A stretch of 29,944 nucleotides of DNA from DASZPL01 sp035550315 (GTDB lineage: Bacteria; Actinomycetota; Actinomycetes; JAFAQI01). Below the pieces are notes generated by a model, which made no database searches, was not told the origin of the DNA, and saw nothing but the letters and a program-made list of their open reading frames with translations. The position numbers and the translations under genes were made by a program. Below, one piece after another: positions 8,503 through 16,441 of the stretch; positions within the stretch are counted from its first letter, which is position 1, and each line of letters starts with the position of its first letter. The stretch spans positions 1 through 29,944 of the forward strand of contig DASZPL010000027.1 of NCBI GenBank assembly GCA_035550315.1, given 5' to 3'.

Positions 8503-9407
8503 CCGGGCACCACCATCGTGCCGACGCCCGCATCGGTGAGCACCTCGAGCAACAGCGCGTGCGGTACGCGGCCGTCGACGACGTGCGCCGCCGGCACGCC
8601 ACCCTGGACGGCCCGCAGGCAGGCTTCCATCTTCGGCACCATGCCCTCGCTGAGTGACGGCAGCATCGCGGTCAGCTCGCCAGCTGTGACCCGGCTGATC
8701 ACGTCGTTGCTGGCCGGCCAGTCGGCGTACAACCCTTCGACGTCGGTGAGCACGACCAGCTTCTCGGCCGCGACCGCGACGGCGACCGCACCCGCTGCGG
8801 TGTCTGCGTTCACGTTGTAAACCTCCCCGTCGGCACTCCCGGAGACGCTGGCGACGACCGGGATGCGGCCGTCGGCGAGCAGGCCGTGCAACACCCCGGC
8901 GTCGACGTCGACGACATCTCCGACCAGGCCGAGGTCGATCTCTTCGCCGTCGACGACCGCGGTGCGCTTCGCGGCGGTCATCAGCCGGCCGTCCTCGCCG
9001 GACAGGCCGACGGCGAACGGGCCGTGGGCGTTGATCAGGCCGATGATCTCCCGCTGTACCTGACCGACGAGCACCATCCGCACGACGTCGCGGGTTTCCG
9101 GTGTCGTCACCCGCAACCCGCCGGCGAAGGTGTGCTCGATGCCGAGCCGGTCAAGGTGGGCGTTGATCTGCGGACCGCCGCCATGCACGACGATCACCCG
9201 GATGCCGGCATAGCGCAGGAACACGACGTCTTGTGCGAACGCCGCCCGCAATGCGTCGTCGGTCATCGCGTGTCCGCCGTACTTCACGACCACCGTCCGG
9301 CCGTGGAACCGCTCCAGCCACGGCAGCGCCTCGACCAGCGCCGCTGCGGTCGCCTGGGTGTCCTGCGGTGCGCGGGCAGTGCTCGCCGGCTGTCGGGCGG
9401 CGGTCAC
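8499..9407 (-). CDS. argB: acetylglutamate kinase
   Basis: This kinase phosphorylates N-acetylglutamate and is usually the arginine-inhibited step of the pathway. The 302-aa protein has the amino-acid-kinase lysine motif VVKYGGHAM near residue 40, the glycine loop VHGGGPQIN, and GLSGEDGRL. The start is GTG at 9407, inside a GTGA overlap with argJ; a longer in-frame ORF reaching into argJ is a frame artefact. Its end overlaps argD by 4 nt (ATGA). Confidence 0.96.
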   Translation of the reverse strand: MTAARQPASTARAPQDTQATAAALVEALPWLERFHGRTVVVKYGGHAMTDDALRAAFAQDVVFLRYAGIRVIVVHGGGPQINAHLDRLGIEHTFAGGLRVTTPETRDVVRMVLVGQVQREIIGLINAHGPFAVGLSGEDGRLMTAAKRTAVVDGEEIDLGLVGDVVDVDAGVLHGLLADGRIPVVASVSGSADGEVYNVNADTAAGAVAVAVAAEKLVVLTDVEGLYADWPASNDVISRVTAGELTAMLPSLSEGMVPKMEACLRAVQGGVPAAHVVDGRVPHALLLEVLTDAGVGTMVVPG

Positions 9408-10609
9408 GTCGAGTACGCCGAGTTCTCGTGGACGTAGGCCGCGGTGAGGTCGTTGGTCCAGATCGTGGCGGCGGCATCGCCGGACCGCAGGTCGACGACC
9501 AGCGAGACGGCGCGCGGCGACAGGTCGACCGTCGCGGGGTCTGCCGCCGGCGCGGAGTCGCGGCAGACCCATACGCCGTTGATCGCGGCGTCCAGCGCCA
9601 GCGGGTCGAACTTCGCCTGCGTGGTGCCGACGGCCGCGAGGATGCGGCCCCAGTTCGGGTCCTCGCCGTGCAACGCGCACTTGAGCAGGTTGCTGCGTGA
9701 GATCGCCCGAGCCACCTCGAGGGCGTCGTCCTCCGAGGCGGCGCCCCGGACCTCGACCGCGATCTCCTTGCTGGCGCCTTCGGCGTCGGCCACGAGCTGC
9801 TTTGCAAGGTCGGCACAAACGTCGCGGACGGCCCCGGCGAATTCGTCGCTGTCGGGAGTGATCCCGGACGCGCCGCTGGCGAGCAGCAGCACGGTGTCGT
9901 TGGTCGACAGGCAACCGTCCGAGTCGACCCGGTCGAAGGTGACCCGCGTGGCATCCCGCAACGCTTGGTTGAGCTGCTGCGGCTCGACCACGGCATCGGT
10001 CGTCAAGACGCACAGCATGGTGGCCAGCGACGGCGCCAGCATCCCGGCGCCCTTCGCCATCCCGCCGACGGTCCAGCCGTCGCCGCCGGCGACCGCTTGC
10101 TTGGAGACGGTGTCGGTGGTCCGGATGGCGTCGGCCGCGGCGGACCCGCCATCCGCCGACAGCGCGTCGACCGCCGCGACCACTCCCCCGGACAGCACGT
10201 CGAGCGGCGGCGGCTCGCCGATCTTGCCGGTCGAGCAGACCGCGACCTCGGCGGCGCCGATGCCGAGCGTTGCTGCGACCAGCTCCGCGGTGGCGTGCGT
10301 GACCTGGAACCCAGCGGGCCCGGTGCACGCGTTGGCGAACTTCGCGTTCAGCACGACGGCTCGCACCCGGCCGCCGGCCAGCACCTGTTCGGTCCAGAGC
10401 ACCGGCGCCGCTTTGACCCGGTTGGTCGTGACTACGCCCGCCGCGAGGTCGAGCGGCCCGTCGTTGACAACGAGCGCGACATCGCGACCGTCGGTCTTCA
10501 GCCCGGCGGCGACCCCGGCGGCCCGGAAGCCCGCGGCCGCCGTCACGCCGATGGCCGGACCGATCTCATTGGAGCGAGCCACCTTCGCTTCGCTGCGGTA
10601 CTCGCTCAT
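9404..10609 (-). CDS. argJ: glutamate N-acetyltransferase / ornithine acetyltransferase
   Basis: ArgJ recycles the acetyl group from acetylornithine to glutamate. The 401-aa precursor is expected to cleave itself before the nucleophile Thr197, in the intact motif KGAGMLAPSLATML. The oxyanion-hole Thr127-Gly128 pair (CSTGKIG) is present. One oddity is LNAKFANACTG at residues 88-97, where most family members read NSG(G/N)AN, so the normally small residues are replaced by Ala-Lys-Phe. The ATG start overlaps the argC stop (ATGA). Whether it is mono- or bifunctional cannot be told from sequence. Confidence 0.95.
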   Translation of the reverse strand: MSEYRSEAKVARSNEIGPAIGVTAAAGFRAAGVAAGLKTDGRDVALVVNDGPLDLAAGVVTTNRVKAAPVLWTEQVLAGGRVRAVVLNAKFANACTGPAGFQVTHATAELVAATLGIGAAEVAVCSTGKIGEPPPLDVLSGGVVAAVDALSADGGSAAADAIRTTDTVSKQAVAGGDGWTVGGMAKGAGMLAPSLATMLCVLTTDAVVEPQQLNQALRDATRVTFDRVDSDGCLSTNDTVLLLASGASGITPDSDEFAGAVRDVCADLAKQLVADAEGASKEIAVEVRGAASEDDALEVARAISRSNLLKCALHGEDPNWGRILAAVGTTQAKFDPLALDAAINGVWVCRDSAPAADPATVDLSPRAVSLVVDLRSGDAAATIWTNDLTAAYVHENSAYST

Positions 10610-11634
10610 GGCGCGATCCCGTTGACGGGCAACCCGGCGGTCTCCGGCAGGCCCAGGACCAGGTTGGCGTTCTGGATCGCCTGCCCGGCGGCACCTTTGC
10701 CGAGGTTGTCGAGCGCGACCACGACGACGGCCCGGCCGGTCGCGGTGTCGACGTCGACCTGGAGCTGCACCGAGTTGCTGCCGGCCACGGCCGCCGTGTG
10801 CGGCCATTGCCCGTCCGGGAGCAGGGTGACGAACGGCTCGTCGTCGTAGCAGCTGAACGCTGCGCGCACTGTCTCAGCGGTCGCACCCGCGGTCACCCGC
10901 GCGGTGCAGGTGGCGAGGATGCCGCGCGGCATCGGCGCGAGCACCGGCGTGAACGACAGCGAGACCGGCTGGCCGGCCGCTCCGGCGAGCGACTGGTGGA
11001 TCTCGCCCAGGTGCTGATGCCGTCCCGCCACCTTGTACGGCGAGAGGTCGCCCATCACCTCACTGCCGAGCAACGACTCGCTGGCCTTCCGGCCGGCGCC
11101 ACTGGTGCCGCTGGCGGCGACGACGACCAGGTCGCTGGGATCGACCTGCCCGGCTGCCAGCAACGGCGCCAGCCCGAGGGCGACGCCGGTCGCGTAACAA
11201 CCGGGGTTCGCGACTCGGCGCGCACCGGCCAGCTTCGCCCGTGCACCGGGCAGCTCCGGCAACCCGTAGGGCCAGGTCCCGGCATGCTCGCCGCCGTACC
11301 AACGCTGCCACGCCGCCGCGTCGACCAGCCGGAAGTCCGCTCCGAGATCGACCACCGCGACGTCGTCTGGCAGCGCTGCGACCACGGCGGCCGATGCACC
11401 GTGCGGCAGTGCGAGAAAGACGATGTCGGCTGCCGCCAGGTCGGCGGCGGCGATGTCGAGCAGCGGCCGATCGGCCAGCGTCAGCAACTGCGGGTGCAGC
11501 TCGCCCAGCCGGCGGCCCGCGTTGCCGGCCGCAACCAGCGGGCCGATGTCGATCGAAGGATGCGCGTCAAGCAGCCGGAGCAACTCGCCGCCGGCGTAGC
11601 CGCTAGCGCCGACGACCGCCGCCTGCAGTCCCAT
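10606..11634 (-). CDS. argC: N-acetyl-gamma-glutamyl-phosphate reductase
   Basis: This NADPH-dependent enzyme reduces N-acetylglutamyl phosphate to its semialdehyde. The 342-aa protein starts with a Rossmann motif VVGASGYAGGELLRLL and has the catalytic cysteine Cys146 in NPGCYATG. It is the first gene of the arginine operon. The ATG at 11634 has no clear Shine-Dalgarno sequence, only CTGG, and lies ~33 nt below the predicted start site. An ArgR-type operator fills the 68-nt gap upstream. Its end overlaps argJ (ATGA). Confidence 0.96.
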   Translation of the reverse strand: MGLQAAVVGASGYAGGELLRLLDAHPSIDIGPLVAAGNAGRRLGELHPQLLTLADRPLLDIAAADLAAADIVFLALPHGASAAVVAALPDDVAVVDLGADFRLVDAAAWQRWYGGEHAGTWPYGLPELPGARAKLAGARRVANPGCYATGVALGLAPLLAAGQVDPSDLVVVAASGTSGAGRKASESLLGSEVMGDLSPYKVAGRHQHLGEIHQSLAGAAGQPVSLSFTPVLAPMPRGILATCTARVTAGATAETVRAAFSCYDDEPFVTLLPDGQWPHTAAVAGSNSVQLQVDVDTATGRAVVVVALDNLGKGAAGQAIQNANLVLGLPETAGLPVNGIAP

Positions 11635-11648
11635 GCGGCCAGGCTAGC

Positions 11649-11681
11649 GCATGATCATGCACATACGCGAGTGATTATGCA
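11649..11681 (-). promoter_or_regulatory. ArgR operator (ARG box) and promoter region of argC
   Basis: The gap between pheT and argC is AT-rich compared with its surroundings and holds two related TGCAT elements on the minus strand: TGCATAATCA (11672-11681) and the perfect 12-bp palindrome GCATGATCATGC (11649-11660). Paired, palindromic TGCAT/ATGCA elements are the hallmark of bacterial ARG boxes. CATAAT (11674-11679) matches a -10 hexamer at 5 of 6 positions, so the repressor would cover the promoter; I see no good -35. ArgR encoded downstream is the expected ligand. Confidence 0.65.
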
Positions 11682-11697
11682 GACCGCCCTAGCGGTC
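11682..11697 (-). terminator. short hairpin after pheT
   Basis: GACCGC and GCGGTC form a perfect 6-bp stem with a 4-nt loop, 5 nt after the pheT stop codon. It could end the pheST transcript before the arginine promoter. There is no U-tract and the stem is short, so the call is tentative; it could also be part of the argC promoter region. Confidence 0.35.
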
Positions 11698-11702
11698 CGG
11701 TG

Positions 11703-14165
11703 CTACCCGGCGCGCAGCTCGGCATCGCAGCGGGCAGCCGCCGCCGCGACGGCGGCGTCGCGGGCCGCGGTGACCTCGGCTGCGGTCAGCGTGTGATCGG
11801 CGGCGCGCAGCCGCAGCCGGAACGCCAGTGACTTGCGGCCGTCGCCGACCTGAGGGCCGACGTAGATGTCGAACAGGTCGATCGACTCGAGCAGCGGGCC
11901 CGCGCCGTCACGCAGCGCCGCGGTCAGTTCGGCGGCGGGCACCGACTCGGCCACCACGACGGCCACGTCCACCAAGGCCACCGGGTACGCCGACACCGGC
12001 GACGCCGGCTCGATCCGGTCTCCCTGTGCCAGCAGCACGTCGACCGAGAACTCGGCCGCACAGGTGCGTGGCGGTAGGTCGAATGCTTCGACCACGCGCG
12101 GGTGCAGCTCGCCGGCGTGCCCGAGCAGCTCACCGTCGACGTGGAGGGCGGCGCACCGGCCGGGATGGAACGGCGCGTGCGCGTCGGCGGTCACGGTCAC
12201 CGTTGCGCCGACCGCGTCCGCCAGCAGCCGGCCGGCCTCGATGGCGTCCGCCCAGCCCGCCGGCTGCCCGGGCCCCCACCAGCCGGCCGGCACGCGGGCG
12301 CCGGTCAGCGCGACCGCCACCCGTTCCGGTTGCTCGGGTAGGGCGGCGTCCATCGCTGCGAGATCGTCGTCGCTCGGCCGGGCAGCGGCCGGCGGTTTCG
12401 GCGCGGCGGCGTCGGAACGGTAGCGGAACACCCGGCCGGTCTCGTAGACGGCGACGTCGCCCAGGCCGCGTCCGACGTTACGGGCAAGCGTCTCGAGCAG
12501 CCCCGGCAGCAGGGTGGTGCGAAGCAGCGGCTGCTCGTCGGAGACCGGGTTCGCCAGCCGCACCGACCGGCGCCGGCCGTCGTCCGGCGGCAGGCCCAGC
12601 CGGTCGCCGATGTCGCCCCCGGTGAACGGCGAGCTGACCACCTCGACGAACCCGTTGCCGGCCAGTGCTCGGCCGAGCTGCCGGCGTTTCCGCTGCGCGC
12701 CGGTCAGGCCGCGCCCGGCCGGCGCACTCGGCACGGTCGACGGCAGTTGGTCGTAGCCCTCCAGCCGGACGATCTCCTCGACCAGGTCGACCGGCAGGGT
12801 CAGGTCGGGCCGCCACGACGGCGGCGCGACGACGAATCCGGTCTCCTCCTCCGCGACGGCGCAGCCGACGTCGCGCAGCCGCGCCGCGACCGCCGACGGC
12901 GGGTAGGCCACACCGGCGAGCCGGCCGGGCAGCGCGGGGTCGAGCACGATCGTCTCGCGCGGTCGCCGGGCATCGACGTCGGTGATCGCAGCCGCCGGCT
13001 GTGCGGAGCCGAGCCGCGCGAGCAGGGCGGTGGCGACTTCGGCGGCTGCGGCCGGCAGATCCGGATCGACGCCGCGCTCGAACCGCCGGGATGCCTCTGA
13101 CCCGAGCCGGTGTCGGCGCGCGGTGTAGGCCACGGACTCGGCGTCGAAGTGCGCCGCCTCCAGCACGATCGTCGCGGTGTCGTCGCGGATCTCCGTGCTG
13201 GCCCCGCCCATCACCCCCGCGAGGGCGATCGGTCCACTGTCGTCGGCGATCACCAGGTCCGACGGGTCGAGAGCACGGTCCACGTCGTCGAGCGTGGTCA
13301 GGCGCTCGCCGGCCGTGGCGCGGCGCACGACGATGTCGCCCTGCAACCGGGCGTGGTCGAAGGCGTGCAGCGGCTGACCCACGTCGAGCATCACGTGGTT
13401 CGTCACGTCGACGACCAGCGACACCGGCCGCATCCCTGCCAAGGTGAGGCGGCGTTGCAGCCACAGCGGGCTCGCCCGGCCACCCGTGACGCCGTAAATC
13501 CGGCGGGCGACGTACCGGTCGCAGCCGGCTTCATCCTCGATCCGCACCGGGTAGCCGGCTTCGGTTGCGGCCGGTACGTCGACCGCAGCCGGATCGCGCA
13601 ACTCGAGCGAGTACGCCGTCGCGACCTCGCGGGCGACGCCGCGCATCGACAGCGCGTATCCCCGGTCGGGATTCAGCGCGATGTCGAGAACCTCCTCGCG
13701 CAGGCCCAGCACGTCGACGACGTCGGCGCCGAGCTCCAGGTCGTCCGGCAAGACGAGAATGCCGGCGTGGTCGTCGGAGAGGCCGAGTTCGCGCCCGGAG
13801 CAGATCATCCCGTCCGAGACGTGGCCGTAGGTCTTGCGGGCACCGATCTCGAAGCCGCCGGGCAGTCGCGCGGGCGGGCGGGCGTAGGCGACGGTTGCGC
13901 CGACCGCGAAGTTGGTGGCGCCGCAGATCACCTGCCGCTCATCGGACCCGTCGCTGAGCCGGACCCACCGGATCGGCTTGTTGAAGCCGGTCAGGTCCTC
14001 GATGTCGAGCACCTTGGCGACGACGACACCGCTGATGTCCTCGCCGTACCGGTCGATCCGCTCGACCTGCAGGCCGGCTGCCGTCAGTCGCTCAGCGATC
14101 GCCCGGGACGGTTCCTGCGGCGGCAGGTCGACGTAGTCCCGCAGCCATGACAATGGCGCGCGCAT
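11703..14165 (-). CDS. pheT: phenylalanyl-tRNA synthetase beta chain
   Basis: This is the large subunit of the alpha2-beta2 PheRS. The 820-aa protein shows the expected order: N-terminal MRAPLSWLRDYVDLP, an EMAP/OB-type tRNA-binding domain (about 40-150), the B3/4 editing domain with its histidine-rich core region, B5 (about 400-470), a catalytic-like core, and a C-terminal FDX-ACB anticodon-binding domain (about 725-820, with SVDVLLAQ and SLAFRLRLR). Its ATG lies 3 nt beyond the pheS stop, so the subunits are made together. After its stop comes a short hairpin, then the arginine operator. Confidence 0.97.
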   Translation of the reverse strand: MRAPLSWLRDYVDLPPQEPSRAIAERLTAAGLQVERIDRYGEDISGVVVAKVLDIEDLTGFNKPIRWVRLSDGSDERQVICGATNFAVGATVAYARPPARLPGGFEIGARKTYGHVSDGMICSGRELGLSDDHAGILVLPDDLELGADVVDVLGLREEVLDIALNPDRGYALSMRGVAREVATAYSLELRDPAAVDVPAATEAGYPVRIEDEAGCDRYVARRIYGVTGGRASPLWLQRRLTLAGMRPVSLVVDVTNHVMLDVGQPLHAFDHARLQGDIVVRRATAGERLTTLDDVDRALDPSDLVIADDSGPIALAGVMGGASTEIRDDTATIVLEAAHFDAESVAYTARRHRLGSEASRRFERGVDPDLPAAAAEVATALLARLGSAQPAAAITDVDARRPRETIVLDPALPGRLAGVAYPPSAVAARLRDVGCAVAEEETGFVVAPPSWRPDLTLPVDLVEEIVRLEGYDQLPSTVPSAPAGRGLTGAQRKRRQLGRALAGNGFVEVVSSPFTGGDIGDRLGLPPDDGRRRSVRLANPVSDEQPLLRTTLLPGLLETLARNVGRGLGDVAVYETGRVFRYRSDAAAPKPPAAARPSDDDLAAMDAALPEQPERVAVALTGARVPAGWWGPGQPAGWADAIEAGRLLADAVGATVTVTADAHAPFHPGRCAALHVDGELLGHAGELHPRVVEAFDLPPRTCAAEFSVDVLLAQGDRIEPASPVSAYPVALVDVAVVVAESVPAAELTAALRDGAGPLLESIDLFDIYVGPQVGDGRKSLAFRLRLRAADHTLTAAEVTAARDAAVAAAAARCDAELRAG

Positions 14166-14168
14166 CGC

Positions 14169-15278
14169 TCAGCCCTCCCGACCGAGAGCGCGGGTCACGC
14201 GCACGTCGCCTTCGGCGAGGTCGCGGATGTCGGACATGTCGTGGCGGACCATGATCGTCCGGTCGATCCCGATCCCGAAGGCGAAGCCGCTGTAGCGCGC
14301 CGGGTCGATCCCGGCCGACTGCAGGACCACGGGGTGCACCATGCCGCTGCCGCCCCACTCGACCCAGCCTTCGGACCGGCAGGTGCGGCAGGGTTCTCCG
14401 CCGGGCTCGGTCGACGCGCCGTGACAGACCCAGCAGCGGACGTCGACGTCGGCGGACGGTTCGGTGAACGGGTAGTGGTCGGGACGCAGCCGGGTCCGCG
14501 TCTCGGCGCCGAACATCGCGGCCGCCAGCAGGTCGAGGGTGCCGCGCAGGTCCGCCATCGTCAGGCCCTCGTCGACGGCAAGCCCCTCGACCTGGTGGAA
14601 GACCGGGCTGTGCGTCGCGTCCAGCGCCTCCTGCCGGTAGACCCGACCGGGGGCCGCGACGTAGCACGGAGCGCCGCGCTCGAGCAGCGCCCGCAGCTGC
14701 ACCGGTGAAGTGTGCGTGCGGAGCACCACGCCGCGCTCCGGCGGGTCGAGCCACAACGTGTCCTGGGTCTCGCGGGCCGGATGCGCCGGAGGGATATTGA
14801 GGGCGTCGAAGTTCAGCCACTCGGCCTCGGCCTCCGGGCCTTCGGCGATCTCCCAGCCCATCGCGACGAAGACGTCGGCCATGCGCTCCTGCATCAGGGT
14901 CAGCGGATGACGGGCTCCCACCAGACGGACATCCCAAGGCAGCGTGACGTCGACCGCCTCGGCGACGAGGGTCTGGTTGTCGCGCTCGGCCTCCAGCACC
15001 TGCTGACGCTCGGCGTACGCCGACTCCAGTGACTGCCGCGCCTCGTTGACCCGGCGGCCGGCGTCGGCGCGGGCCTGCGGGGGCAGCGACCCCAGCTCGC
15101 GGCGGGCGAGTGCGACCGCCGACCGGGACCCGAGATGGGCGGTGTGCGCCGCGGCGAGCGCATCCAGGTCCGCGGCGGCGGCGAAGGCGGCCAGTCCCGC
15201 GTCGACGGCCGCGCTGAGGTCGCGATCGGACAGCGCAGCCACTTCCTTGGGATCGTAGGGATCGTTGGGCCCGGACAT
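14169..15278 (-). CDS. pheS: phenylalanyl-tRNA synthetase alpha chain
   Basis: This is the catalytic subunit of PheRS, a class II synthetase. The 369-aa protein has an N-terminal coiled-coil tRNA-binding region (about 15-105), then motif 2-like VYRQEALDATHSPVFHQVEGL and motif 3-like SGFAFGIGIDRTIM. Between them, about residues 280-305, are two CxxC pairs (CWVC and CRTC), a likely zinc knuckle that I have seen in other actinobacterial PheS but which is missing from E. coli and mycobacterial ones. It lies 27 nt after the histidine kinase gene and is probably co-transcribed with it. Confidence 0.96.
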   Translation of the reverse strand: MSGPNDPYDPKEVAALSDRDLSAAVDAGLAAFAAAADLDALAAAHTAHLGSRSAVALARRELGSLPPQARADAGRRVNEARQSLESAYAERQQVLEAERDNQTLVAEAVDVTLPWDVRLVGARHPLTLMQERMADVFVAMGWEIAEGPEAEAEWLNFDALNIPPAHPARETQDTLWLDPPERGVVLRTHTSPVQLRALLERGAPCYVAAPGRVYRQEALDATHSPVFHQVEGLAVDEGLTMADLRGTLDLLAAAMFGAETRTRLRPDHYPFTEPSADVDVRCWVCHGASTEPGGEPCRTCRSEGWVEWGGSGMVHPVVLQSAGIDPARYSGFAFGIGIDRTIMVRHDMSDIRDLAEGDVRVTRALGREG

Positions 15279-15305
15279 CCGGGCGGTAATTCTAGGGCGG
15301 CGCGG

Positions 15306-16379
15306 TCAGCCGGCCGGTGCTCCGATCGGCAGGGTGAAGCCGATGGCGGCACCGCCGGCGGGCGCACGGCCGGCGGTCATCGTGCCGCCGTGCGCGTCGA
15401 TGATGCCCTTGGCGACGAACAGGCCGAGGCCGGTGCCGCCCCGATCGCCGCCGCGCCAGAACTTGCCGAACACTCGCGGCAACGCCTCGTCCGGGATGCC
15501 CTCACCCTCGTCGGTGACCTCGACGTCGACGCCGCCGTTGCGACCGGCGACGGCCACCGTCACCGCGCCGGCGCCGTGGCGCAGCGCGTTCTCGATCACG
15601 TTGCCGATGACCTGGGCGAGCTTGTCAGGGTCCGCCCACACCTCCGGGGTGGGCTGCGCCACCTCGACCCGGAACCGGTCCGCCGGCTCGCCGGCCGCGA
15701 CCCGCCCAGCGACGTCGTGCTGGACCAGTTCGGCGAGGTCGACCGGCTGCTTGTGCAGCTCGAGCCGGCCGGTTTCGATCCGCGAGACGTCGAGCAGCTC
15801 GCTAATCAGCCGGGTCAGCCGGTCGGCGTCGGCGTTGACCGTCGTCAGCATGTGCCGCTTCTGCTCGTCGGTGAACCGCTCCCATTTGCCGAGCAGGGTC
15901 GCGGTGAAGCCCTTCACGCTGGTCAGCGGCGAGCGGAGCTCGTGTGCGACGACTGAGACGAGCTCGGCGGCGCTGTGCTCGTGCCGGGACCGGGCCAGCG
16001 TGTCGCGCAGGCAGACGGTGACGCCGCTGAGCTTCCGCTCGTCGTCGCGCTGGAACGACGCGGTGACGAGCAGCGGCTGCTCCTCGCCGTCGTCGCGGAT
16101 GAGCAGCAGCAGCCGCTCGGGTTGGCGGACCCGGCTGCGCAGTCCGCCGAACGGCCGGGTGCAGGCCCACCAGTCCCGCCCCTGCGGATCGCGCAGTGGC
16201 AGGGCAGCGTCCAGCGGCCGGCCGAGCAGCCGGTCACGGGGGGTGCGCAGGATCCGCTCGGCCGCGGCATTGGCCGCAACCACCCGCCCCGCGGCGTCGG
16301 CCACGACGACGCCGTCCGGCAGGTCGTCGTACTCAGCCCGCGCGCGCTGCCCCTCTGGCACGCTGGGCCCCCTTCTCAT
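15306..16379 (-). CDS. soluble PAS-domain sensor histidine kinase
   Basis: This 357-aa kinase has no membrane segment or signal peptide, so it should sense something inside the cell. It has a PAS domain (about residues 18-125), then a HisKA domain with the phospho-accepting His146 in VAHELRSPLTS, and an HATPase domain with the N box (NVIENALRHG), G1 (DEGEGI), F (FGKFWRGG) and G2 (GTGLGLFVAKG) all intact. The ATG used here would be nearly leaderless; a GTG at 16361 preceded by AAGGGGG is an equally good start. No response regulator is adjacent. The kinase-pheS-pheT order occurs in Streptomyces too. Its substrate is unknown. Confidence 0.92.
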   Translation of the reverse strand: MRRGPSVPEGQRARAEYDDLPDGVVVADAAGRVVAANAAAERILRTPRDRLLGRPLDAALPLRDPQGRDWWACTRPFGGLRSRVRQPERLLLLIRDDGEEQPLLVTASFQRDDERKLSGVTVCLRDTLARSRHEHSAAELVSVVAHELRSPLTSVKGFTATLLGKWERFTDEQKRHMLTTVNADADRLTRLISELLDVSRIETGRLELHKQPVDLAELVQHDVAGRVAAGEPADRFRVEVAQPTPEVWADPDKLAQVIGNVIENALRHGAGAVTVAVAGRNGGVDVEVTDEGEGIPDEALPRVFGKFWRGGDRGGTGLGLFVAKGIIDAHGGTMTAGRAPAGGAAIGFTLPIGAPAG

Positions 16380-16390
16380 TCAGCAACCAG

Positions 16391-16396
16391 AGCCTA
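16391..16396 (-). promoter_or_regulatory. possible -10 element for the kinase-pheST unit
   Basis: TAGGCT on the minus strand fits an actinobacterial -10 (TAnnnT) and lies about 12 nt before the ATG of the kinase and just after the hairpin that follows trmH. No recognisable -35 is present. It is offered because the hairpin suggests a transcription break here. Confidence 0.3.
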
Positions 16397-16401
16397 ACCA
16401 C

Positions 16402-16440
16402 CCGGCCGGATCTGGCGATCCGAAACCAGCGACCGGCCGG
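16402..16440 (-). terminator. terminator-like hairpin after trmH
   Basis: Two copies of the self-complementary octamer CCGGCCGG (16402-16409 and 16433-16440) can pair as an 8-bp outer stem, with CTGG/CCAG forming a 4-bp inner stem. The structure starts 1 nt after the trmH stop codon. It has no U-tract, but position and strength make it the likely end of the infC-rpmI-rplT-trmH transcript. Confidence 0.55.
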
Positions 16441-16441
16441 A

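Noticed and set aside
10610..10807. Longer argJ frame starting inside argC
   Set aside because: The extra residues are out-of-frame argC; MSEYRSEAK at 10609 is in an ATGA junction and gives the usual length.
11649..11660. The palindrome GCATGATCATGC as another copy of the 18829-18896 repeat
   Set aside because: It shares only CATGATC with that repeat, and its context upstream of argC fits an ArgR operator.
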